Assembly (NCBI GenBank): GCA_002327765.1
Contig: DCUH01000073.1
Location: 31,379-90,587 of the forward strand
DNA: 59,209 nt
From: a bacterium UBA2219
GTDB lineage: Bacteria > Desulfobacterota > Deferrimicrobia > Deferrimicrobiales > Deferrimicrobiaceae
Reading direction: 5' to 3'
The notes under the pieces were generated by a model. The model was not told the origin of the DNA. It saw only the letters and a program-made list of their open reading frames with translations, and searched no databases. Made by a program: the position numbers and the translations under genes. Shown one piece after another: positions 9,222-16,800 of the stretch; position 1 is the stretch's first letter; each line of letters starts with the position of its first letter.

Positions 9222-11657
9222 TCACTCCTCCCCGGCGACGAAGGAGAGCTTTTCCCCGAGGGAGCGGAACGCCCCGACCCAGGCCGTCGCCTGCGCGTCG
9301 CCTTCCCGCGATCTCTTGAGGATTTCCGGGTATACGGTTTTCCTCAGGTCGTCGTAGATGTTCTGGGCGCCGAAGAAGAGCACTTCGAAGGGCAGGTCGC
9401 GCCCCATGTCCACGGCCTCCTCGAAGCGGCGCAGGAGATCGAGATCCCCGGGCTCCTCCCGGAAGGCGTCCGCGACTGCGTCGACCCTCTTCTGGAGCGC
9501 GAACCCGATGCCCGCGGCGTCGAGCGGCAACCCGTTGCCGCTACCCTCTTCGAGGAGCCCCCGGATGACCGAGGCGTCCGGGATTTCCGCCGACACGGCG
9601 TCGCGCAGCTCCGCGTTCAGCGCGACCCTCGCCGAAGCGAAAAGCGGGTCGGGCAGCGGCATCCCCATGCTCGACAGGAAGCGGATCATGTTGGCGTGCT
9701 GACGGTAGACCTGCCGGTGGTTCGCCTCCGTGTCCGAGAGGGTCTGGGCGAGGATGATGTGGAGGATCTTGCGCAGCTCGTCGCGGAACAGCAGCTTCAG
9801 GGAATAGGTCCCCTGGCCGAAGTGCTTGTCGACCTTCCGGATCACGTCCGGCAGGTCGGCGGTCTTGAAGACGTCCCCGATCTCCCGGACGAGCGCCCCG
9901 TATTCCTCGTCGCCGCGGAAGTCGCGGATCCCCCCGCTGACGTTGTGGTCCCCCAGGTGCAGCACGCCAAAAGACAGGTGCGCCGATTCCCGCGTGACGG
10001 CGGAGGCGACGCGCGCCCTCCCGAGCGCGATCTTCGTCCTCCCGGACGTCTGGACGCGGAAATCCTCCCGGTCGACGTCGTAGCAGTAGATCCGCGCGCG
10101 GTCCGGGTAGTTCTCGAAGAGGGTGCTCACCGCGTAGTGGGCGCCGACCTTCTGCAGGTCGACCATGGCCGGCTTCACGAACTTCTCGTAGATGCGGCGG
10201 CCGTTCCCGTGCTCGGGCAGATTGCTGGCCGCCCGCTCGAGCCGCTCGAGGAACCCCGCCTCGACGGAGTCCCCGAAGACCTCCCTTCCGAGCTGGACGA
10301 CCCGGCCGGCGTACTGGAGCACCTGCACCGTCTCGATCCCGGAGATCTCGTCGAAGAACCAGCCGCAGCTCGTGTACATGAGCATGGCCTGCCGCTGGAT
10401 CTCCATCAGCCGCAGCGCGCGGACTTTCCGCTCCGGGGAGGTCTCCCCCGCGGCGTGCTTCCCCAGGAACCCGTCGACGGAGGCGTCGGACCGGTCGAGG
10501 ATCACGGAGATGTAGTCGTCGCGGGCGGCCCACGGGTCCTTGAAGATCTTCCCGCCTTCCGATTCGAACAGCGGGGCCACGGTGTCCCGGAGCCAGTCCA
10601 GCGCTTCCCGCAGCGGCGCTCTCCACCCCTGGTTCCAGCCGGGGCGCCCGCCGGAATTGCACCCGCAGTCGCTTTTCCAGCGCTCCACGCCGTGCACGCA
10701 GCTCCAGGAGCTGTTGTCGAAGATCTTGACGTCGTGGGTCGGCGGGAACCGCTCGAGGAACTCACCGTAGTTCGTGACCCGCACCTCCGGGTCGTTGTCG
10801 AGGAGCCGGAGGGCCCTCGAGAGCGCCATCTCCCCCTGGTGATGGTGGTGCCCGTACGTCTCGCCGTCCGTGGCGATGTGGACGAGCTGCTGCGGCCACG
10901 GGCGCTGGTCGGAGAAGGCCCCGCGCAGGCGGTCGGCGAGGTGCTCCCCCTTTTCGAGCAGCCTCTCGAAGGCCACGGCCTGGGAGACGGGCCCATCGTA
11001 GAAGAAGATGCAGATCTTCTTTCCCGAGGGGAGGCGCAGCTCGTACGGGATGGCGGGATCGATCCGGCCGTCGCTCGCGTCGCGCCAGTCCCGGGCCCCT
11101 TTCTTCCGGAACTTGGCCGCCTGGCGGGGGGCCAGGATCGTGAAGCGGATCCCTTCCCGGGCGAGGACCTCGAGGGTGGCAACGTCCGCGGCCGTCTCCG
11201 GCAGCCACATCCCTTCCGGCGCCCTGCCGAAGCGGTGCGCGAAATCCCGGATCCCCCAGCGGACCTGCGTCGCCTTGTCCCGCTCGTTGGCCAGGGGAAG
11301 GATGATATGGTTGTACCCCTGCGCCAGGGCGGAGCCGTGGCCGGAGAACGCCTCGCGGCTTTCCTTGTCGCCCTCCAGAATGGCGCGATAGGTCGCGGGA
11401 GACTTCTCCGCCATCCAGGAAAGCAGGGTCGGCCCGAAGTTGAAGCTGATCCGGGAGTAGTTGTTCACGATCTTCTCGATCCGCCCGTCCCCGGCGAGGA
11501 TCCGCGAATAGGCGTTGGCGGCGTAGCATTCCGCCACGATCCGCTCGTTCCAGTCGTGGAAGGGGTAGGCGGAGTCCTGCAGCTCGACCGCCTCCAGCCA
11601 GGGATTCTCCCGCGGGGGCTGGTAGAAGTGGCAGTGGATGCACACGTGTTTTTCCAT
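9222..11657 (-). CDS. GH57 family protein with DUF3536
   Basis: 811 aa. The N-terminus (HCHFYQPPRENPWL) is the start of a GH57 (beta/alpha)7 barrel; further motifs include GYNHIILPLANERDK and MWLPETAADVATLE, the latter in the usual position of the GH57 catalytic Glu. The second half fits DUF3536. GH57 enzymes are amylases, branching enzymes or 4-alpha-glucanotransferases; the activity of the DUF3536 class is not settled to my knowledge. It lies between treZ and treY, abutting treZ (no gap) and 4 bp before treY, so a role in preparing or trimming the glucan for TreY is the natural guess. No treX debranching enzyme is seen here, and this protein might stand in for it. Confidence 0.9.
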   Translation of the reverse strand: MEKHVCIHCHFYQPPRENPWLEAVELQDSAYPFHDWNERIVAECYAANAYSRILAGDGRIEKIVNNYSRISFNFGPTLLSWMAEKSPATYRAILEGDKESREAFSGHGSALAQGYNHIILPLANERDKATQVRWGIRDFAHRFGRAPEGMWLPETAADVATLEVLAREGIRFTILAPRQAAKFRKKGARDWRDASDGRIDPAIPYELRLPSGKKICIFFYDGPVSQAVAFERLLEKGEHLADRLRGAFSDQRPWPQQLVHIATDGETYGHHHHQGEMALSRALRLLDNDPEVRVTNYGEFLERFPPTHDVKIFDNSSWSCVHGVERWKSDCGCNSGGRPGWNQGWRAPLREALDWLRDTVAPLFESEGGKIFKDPWAARDDYISVILDRSDASVDGFLGKHAAGETSPERKVRALRLMEIQRQAMLMYTSCGWFFDEISGIETVQVLQYAGRVVQLGREVFGDSVEAGFLERLERAASNLPEHGNGRRIYEKFVKPAMVDLQKVGAHYAVSTLFENYPDRARIYCYDVDREDFRVQTSGRTKIALGRARVASAVTRESAHLSFGVLHLGDHNVSGGIRDFRGDEEYGALVREIGDVFKTADLPDVIRKVDKHFGQGTYSLKLLFRDELRKILHIILAQTLSDTEANHRQVYRQHANMIRFLSSMGMPLPDPLFASARVALNAELRDAVSAEIPDASVIRGLLEEGSGNGLPLDAAGIGFALQKRVDAVADAFREEPGDLDLLRRFEEAVDMGRDLPFEVLFFGAQNIYDDLRKTVYPEILKRSREGDAQATAWVGAFRSLGEKLSFVAGEE

Positions 11658-13532
11658 TTACGGGCTCTCCTCTTCGTCTTCCAGGAGCAGGATGAAGGAC
11701 CTCGGGTTCACCGGAAGGCCGCTTCCTCCGGAGGGATCGAACGTCCCGGAAGCCATCCCCCCGGGACCTCCCCACCGGGCGTCGGAGGAATCCATCGCCT
11801 TTCTCCACCGTTTCCCGGGAAGCGGAAGACGCAACTCCGCCGGCGAGTCGCCGAAGTGGAACAGGACCGACGCGCGCGCCCCGGCGTTATCGCGCAGGAC
11901 GAGGAGGGCCCTGTCCCGCTCGAAGGGGACCGCCTCCGTCTTCCCGGCGAGCGGGCCTTCCGGAACGGCAAGGGCGGGGCTAGCCTTCCGGAGCCGGATC
12001 AGCTCCCGGTGCAGCCCGAGCAGGGCAGCGTGCCTCCCGGTTTCTCGAAGCGAAGGATCCGGCCGGGATATCCGGAAGGTCTCCTCGTCCTGCGGGTCGG
12101 GCACTCCGCCTTCCCACCCGAACGCTGCGAACTCCTCCTTGCGCCCCTTGCGGACCGCCTCGACGAGACCTTCGTCCCCGTGGTGCACGAAATAGAGGAA
12201 AGGCGCCTCCTCGCCGTACTCCTCCCCCATGAACAGCAGCGGCAGGAAGGGCGAAAGCAGGACCGCTCCCGCCGCGAGCTTGAGCGACTCGAAGGAGACC
12301 AGCCGGCTGAGCCGCTCCCCCCGCATCCGGTTCCCGACCTGGTCGTGGTTCTGGGCGAACACGACGAACTTCCCGGCGGGGAGATGGGAGGACCGGTTCC
12401 CGTGCCGGCGCATCCGGTACGCGGAATACTGCCCGGAGTAAACGAAGCCGTCCGTGAACGCCCGGGCCAGCTGTTCGATCTCTCCGAAGTCCGAATAATA
12501 TCCGTCGCGCTCGCCGGTCAGCAGGGTGTGAAGCGCGTGATGGAAGTCGTCGCTCCACTGGGCGTCGAGGCCGAATCCCCCCCGTTCCGGCTCGTCGACG
12601 ACACGGGCGTCGTTCAGGTCGCTTTCCGGGATCAGATAGGCGAAGCGGTTTTCCTCGGAACGGAAGCGGCGCACGGCCTCCGCGAGCTCGGCGAGGAAGG
12701 GGGAGGCGCTGAAGTCCATGATGCCGTGGATCGCGTCGAGGCGCAGGGCGTCCACGCGTAAATCCCGGATCCAGTAAAGGGCGTTTTCCCGGAAATACCT
12801 GCGCACCTCGTCGCTGCAGGGCCCGTCGAAGTTCACGGCGGAGCCCCAGGGGGTGCGGTACCGGTCGCTGAAGTAGGGGCCGAAATCCCGGAGGTAGTTG
12901 CCTTCCGGTCCGAGGTGGTTGTAGACAACGTCCAGAACGACCGCCAGCCCCCGGCGGTGGCACGCATCGATCAGCCGCGCCATCCCTTCCGGCCCACCGT
13001 AGCTTTCCTGGACCGCGAACGGGAATACGCCGTCATATCCCCAGTTCCGCTCCCCGGGAAACTGGGAGACGGGCATCAGTTCCACGGCGGTGATCCCCAG
13101 TTCCGCGAGGGAGTCGAGGCGCGGGATCACCGCATCGAAGGTACCTTCGGTCGTGTACGTCCCGATGTGAAGTTCGTAGAGGATGTACGAGGAGAGCGGG
13201 ATCCCGAGCCATCCGCGGTCCGTCCGGGGGAACGACCCGAAGTCGACCACCATGGTAGGGCCGTGGACCCCCCGCGGCTGCCGGCGCGACGCCGGATCGG
13301 GCCGCTCGATCGTTCCATCCAGTCGGTAGAGATAGAGCGCGCCCGCCGTCACGCCCTCCGCGATCCCGTTATGGTACCCGGATCCGTCGCGCTCCAGCGG
13401 GACGATCCGCTCGGGGGGGGAAAGAAGGCGGACCTCGACGGACCGGGCGGCGGGGGCGTACACCAGGAACCGGCATCGGCCGCCCGGGAGCAGGGTCGCG
13501 CCGAGGGGATGTCCCCGGATGTCCCCGGTCAC
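11658..13532 (-). CDS. treZ: Malto-oligosyltrehalose trehalohydrolase
   Basis: 624 aa GH13 enzyme releasing trehalose from maltooligosyltrehalose. It begins with an E-set/CBM48-like domain (GATLLPGGRCRFLVYAP), followed by the barrel: VLDVVYNHLGPEGNY, then VDALRLDAIHGIMD with the nucleophile Asp, LIPESDLND with the acid Glu, and FAQNHDQVGNR. The start is GTG at 13532: it overlaps the malQ stop (GTGA) and has GGAGGAG just upstream. The open frame continues far upstream, but that part is a shadow of malQ. Translational coupling to malQ is likely. The C-terminus has an all-beta domain ending FILLLEDEEE. Confidence 0.95.
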   Translation of the reverse strand: MTGDIRGHPLGATLLPGGRCRFLVYAPAARSVEVRLLSPPERIVPLERDGSGYHNGIAEGVTAGALYLYRLDGTIERPDPASRRQPRGVHGPTMVVDFGSFPRTDRGWLGIPLSSYILYELHIGTYTTEGTFDAVIPRLDSLAELGITAVELMPVSQFPGERNWGYDGVFPFAVQESYGGPEGMARLIDACHRRGLAVVLDVVYNHLGPEGNYLRDFGPYFSDRYRTPWGSAVNFDGPCSDEVRRYFRENALYWIRDLRVDALRLDAIHGIMDFSASPFLAELAEAVRRFRSEENRFAYLIPESDLNDARVVDEPERGGFGLDAQWSDDFHHALHTLLTGERDGYYSDFGEIEQLARAFTDGFVYSGQYSAYRMRRHGNRSSHLPAGKFVVFAQNHDQVGNRMRGERLSRLVSFESLKLAAGAVLLSPFLPLLFMGEEYGEEAPFLYFVHHGDEGLVEAVRKGRKEEFAAFGWEGGVPDPQDEETFRISRPDPSLRETGRHAALLGLHRELIRLRKASPALAVPEGPLAGKTEAVPFERDRALLVLRDNAGARASVLFHFGDSPAELRLPLPGKRWRKAMDSSDARWGGPGGMASGTFDPSGGSGLPVNPRSFILLLEDEEESP

Positions 13533-15667
13533 GGCCCGCCTCCTCCGCGGAGCCGCCGGACCTCCTCCAGAATCCGGGCGACTTGCGGCATCGCGCGGAA
13601 CTCCTCCATGGCGTATCGGCATTTCCTTTTCCAGTTTGGGCGCTCCTTCCAGGTGCCCGGGGTGTTCTGCGGCGCCTCTTCCAGCCAGAGGTCCTCCAGG
13701 TTGACGATCAGCGTTTCGGCGGGGCCGGCGGCGAGGCGGGCGAGGCAGCCCCGCAGCGCGTCTCCCGCCGCCGCGACCCCGCGCGGACCTCTTCCGCTTC
13801 CGCAGATCCCCAGGCAGGCCGACAACGCCAGCACGGCCTTCCCCCGCGCCGCCCTTTCCCGTTCCGCGCCGCGGGGGGCGAGAAGCCCCAGGGAAAGGCG
13901 GTCGTCGATGTCGCGCCCCTTCCAGAAGGAGGCGAAGGGAGGCATGTCGTGGGTGTTCATGCAGGCGACGGACCCTTTCGGGACGCGCGCGAGCGCGTCG
14001 CAGCCGCCAGACGACAGGCCGAACTGCGCCACCGACATCCGGAGGAACCCGTGCCGGGACATCGCCGGCCGCACCTGCGGGGGAACCGTCCCGAGGTCCT
14101 CCCCGACGATCCGGGCCCGGTGCCGGTTCGATTCCAGGCAGGCCACGGCGTACAGCTCCTCCGCGGGGTACCGCACGTAGGTTCCCTCGGCGGGCCCCGC
14201 CCCCTTCGGGATCCAGAAGAAGCGGTGCAGCCCCATGACATGGTCGATCCTCAGGATCCCCGCGTGCCGGGCCTGGGCGGCGATGCATTCGCGGAAATAG
14301 GCGTGCCCCTCCTCCCGCGACCGTTCGGGCTGCAGCGGGGGGAAGCCCCAGTCCTGCCCCCGGGTGAAGAAGTCGTCGGGGGGAGCGCCCGCGGAGGCGT
14401 CGAGCGCGAAGAGCGCGCGGCGCCTCCAGACGTCGTAGCCGTCGTAGCTCGCCCCCAGCGGAAGGTCGAGGTAGAGGAGCTTCCTCCCTCCTTCCGATAG
14501 GGCGCGCAGCTGGAGCCGGAGCGCCCATTGGACGAACAGGTGGTACCGTTTCCCCGCCTCGTCGAAATCGCCCGGCCGCAGTAGCCCGTCCCCCGGCGGC
14601 CCGCCCCAGGCGGGCCACGGGGTCCCGCGGCGGTCCCAGGCCGCCCGGAAGGCGGCGTAATCCTCCACCCACGGGTTCTCCGCGAAGAACCGCCGGTATC
14701 CTTCGTCCGAACCGCTCTCGCCCCGGAAGAACCGGCGCGCGAGCGCTTCGAGGACGGGGCGCTTCCTCTCCAGGGCGCGGCGGTGGTCCACGAACCGGGA
14801 GCTCCGGAGCCGTTCCGTCTCTTCCCGGTACGCGGACGACGAGACGAGCGCCTTCGCCTCCCGGCACTCCGCGAAGCCGGGCGCGGCTTCCGGGTCGAGG
14901 TAGATCTCGTTCCACGCGAGACGGCTGCAGGGGGCGTAGGGGCTCGGCTCGAACGGCTCGGGCGCGCAGAACGAGAGCAGCGGGAGCGTCCCGACCGCGC
15001 TGCCGCCCAGCCGCTCCACCCAGTCCATCAGGTCGCGCAGATCCGTCAGGTCCCCGCCGTTCGCGCTCCGGCGGGAATGCAGGGCGTACAGGGGGAGGAA
15101 GACTCCCCACCCGCGGCGCTCTTCCTCCGGCGGGGCCCATGCCCGGGAAGGAGCGGAGACGAGCGTCGCCTCCCCGCGGACCCTCCCCCTGAGCTCCACA
15201 TGAAGCCGGTGGCATCCCATGGGCGGGCTCCACGGCAGGAGGATCCGTTTCTCGACGCACTCCCCGGCGCTCCCGGTCCCCGCACCCGATGGGGGGACGC
15301 GGGAGAGGTCGAAGGCGGCTTCCTTCGCGCCGCCGCCCTCCAGAACGAGGCGGACCCGGACGCGCCCGTTCCCCGCCCGCAGGGGAAGCCTCAACGGAAG
15401 GCTCGCCGGGGCGCCGTCCCAGGAGACGCAGACCGGGGGGCAGACGCGGTCCCAGGCGGATTCCTCCGCGCGCCGGAGCGCGTCCGGGGCGTCACGGGCC
15501 GTCTCCAGCGGCTCCCCGAGGCAGCGAAGCACCGCGACCAGCGTTTCGGGCGGAGGCGTCCTTCTCCCGTGGAGGATGTCGACGTACGAAGTCTGGACGC
15601 CGCGCAGCAGCGCCAGCCGGCGCAGGTCGCGCAGTTCCCGCGAACCTCCCCGGGACGGCGCCGTCAT
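13529..15667 (-). CDS. malQ: 4-alpha-glucanotransferase (amylomaltase, GH77)
   Basis: 712 aa. Transfers maltosyl and longer glucan units between alpha-1,4-glucans, and so can tune chain lengths for TreY. GH77 marks: TLPLLSFCAPEPFEPSPY near residue 180, LYLDLPLGASYDGYDVW, GILRIDHVMGLHRFFWIP with the nucleophile Asp, IVGEDLGTVPP with the acid/base Glu, and MNTHDMPPF near the end. The first 120 residues (LALLRGVQTSYVDILHGRR, then a beta-rich part) are an added N-terminal region as in the longer bacterial MalQ type. ATG at 15667 overlaps the stop of the site-2 protease gene by 4 bp. The larger frame upstream is rejected for that reason. Confidence 0.94.
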   Translation of the reverse strand: MTAPSRGGSRELRDLRRLALLRGVQTSYVDILHGRRTPPPETLVAVLRCLGEPLETARDAPDALRRAEESAWDRVCPPVCVSWDGAPASLPLRLPLRAGNGRVRVRLVLEGGGAKEAAFDLSRVPPSGAGTGSAGECVEKRILLPWSPPMGCHRLHVELRGRVRGEATLVSAPSRAWAPPEEERRGWGVFLPLYALHSRRSANGGDLTDLRDLMDWVERLGGSAVGTLPLLSFCAPEPFEPSPYAPCSRLAWNEIYLDPEAAPGFAECREAKALVSSSAYREETERLRSSRFVDHRRALERKRPVLEALARRFFRGESGSDEGYRRFFAENPWVEDYAAFRAAWDRRGTPWPAWGGPPGDGLLRPGDFDEAGKRYHLFVQWALRLQLRALSEGGRKLLYLDLPLGASYDGYDVWRRRALFALDASAGAPPDDFFTRGQDWGFPPLQPERSREEGHAYFRECIAAQARHAGILRIDHVMGLHRFFWIPKGAGPAEGTYVRYPAEELYAVACLESNRHRARIVGEDLGTVPPQVRPAMSRHGFLRMSVAQFGLSSGGCDALARVPKGSVACMNTHDMPPFASFWKGRDIDDRLSLGLLAPRGAERERAARGKAVLALSACLGICGSGRGPRGVAAAGDALRGCLARLAAGPAETLIVNLEDLWLEEAPQNTPGTWKERPNWKRKCRYAMEEFRAMPQVARILEEVRRLRGGGGP

Positions 15668-16800
15668 CCCGCCTGCCCTTCGAGCGTCTGCAGGTCGCCC
15701 GAACGCCCCATCAGCTGGACGTACCGGGCGATCCCGCTGCGGGTGATCATCCCCTCGATCCGGCCGCCGCTCGTGACCACCAGCCTTCCGACGTCGCCCC
15801 GGATCATCCGCTCGAGCGCCTTGACGGCGTCCTCTTCCGGGGAAACCTCCCACTCCGCCCGGTGCGGCACGTAGACCGCGGACACCCGCGTGGATTCGCG
15901 CGGCACGTCCTTCAGCTCCTTCAGGGTGAGCATGCCGAGGTACTTCCCGTTTTCCACCACGGGATACCCCCCGTAGCCGTAGCGCAGGAAATACCCGCTC
16001 ACGGCCTCGTCGAGACGGATGGAGGGCGGAACGGTCACCAGGTCCCTCGCCATGATGTGGCGCACCTTGATCCCGTCGAGGATCTCCTGGATCCCCGCCT
16101 GCTGGTAGCTCGCCTTCGCGGCGGTGTACAGGAACCAGCCGATGAGCATGAGCCAGATCCCTCCCGGCATCCCGGTGAACAGCGAGAAGATCCCCAGGAA
16201 GATGAAGAACAGCGCGATCTTCTGCCCGACGCCCGAGGCCTTCTGGGTCGCGTAGAAATAGTTCTTCTTCCGTTTCCAGAGGAACGACCGGAGCACCCTG
16301 CCCCCGTCCATCGGGAACCCCGGGATGAGGTTGAAGGCGGCCAGGATGAAATTGATCCGCGCGAGATAGGAGAAAAGGGCCCGCACGCCTCCTTCCGCCT
16401 GGAGCGTCCCGAACAGGAAGAGGGCCGCGAGGAGGAAGCTCGAGAGTGGCCCCGCGACCGCGATCCAGAACTCGGCGCGGGGGTGCGGCGGCTCGCTCTT
16501 CATCTGCGCCACGCCCCCGAAGATGAACAGGGTGATGCTCTCGATGGGTATGCCGTATCGCCTCGCGACGAAGGAATGGGCGAGCTCGTGGAAGGCCACC
16601 GAGGCGAAGAGGAGAAGCGACGCCAGGGCGCCCTTGATCCAATAGGCCAACGCCGGCAGGTCGGGCGCGGCCTGAGGGAAATAGACCGTCGAAAGCGACC
16701 AGGTGATCAGGCCGAATACGAGAAACCAGGTGAAATGCAGCCGGATCGGGATCCCCATCACCGAGCCGATCTTCCACGCGCCCGCCAGGGAGCCGTTCAT
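15664..16800 (-). CDS. Site-2 protease family (M50) zinc metalloprotease with CBS pair
   Basis: 378 aa. The start IGSVMGIPIRLHFTWFLVF is typical of the SpoIVFB-like M50 group. The zinc site is FHELAHSFVARRYGIP (H-E-x-x-H), with the distal ligand in NLIPGFPMDGGRV, all within about six membrane helices (residues 10-225). Residues about 240-375 are two CBS domains (IMARDLVTVPPS, then GRIEGMITRSG) that may bind adenine nucleotides and control cleavage. Substrate unknown; such proteases cut anti-sigma factors or other membrane proteins inside the bilayer. GGAGGG precedes the ATG, and the ATGA overlap with the ATPase gene couples it to the ion pump. Confidence 0.93.
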   Translation of the reverse strand: MNGSLAGAWKIGSVMGIPIRLHFTWFLVFGLITWSLSTVYFPQAAPDLPALAYWIKGALASLLLFASVAFHELAHSFVARRYGIPIESITLFIFGGVAQMKSEPPHPRAEFWIAVAGPLSSFLLAALFLFGTLQAEGGVRALFSYLARINFILAAFNLIPGFPMDGGRVLRSFLWKRKKNYFYATQKASGVGQKIALFFIFLGIFSLFTGMPGGIWLMLIGWFLYTAAKASYQQAGIQEILDGIKVRHIMARDLVTVPPSIRLDEAVSGYFLRYGYGGYPVVENGKYLGMLTLKELKDVPRESTRVSAVYVPHRAEWEVSPEEDAVKALERMIRGDVGRLVVTSGGRIEGMITRSGIARYVQLMGRSGDLQTLEGQAG

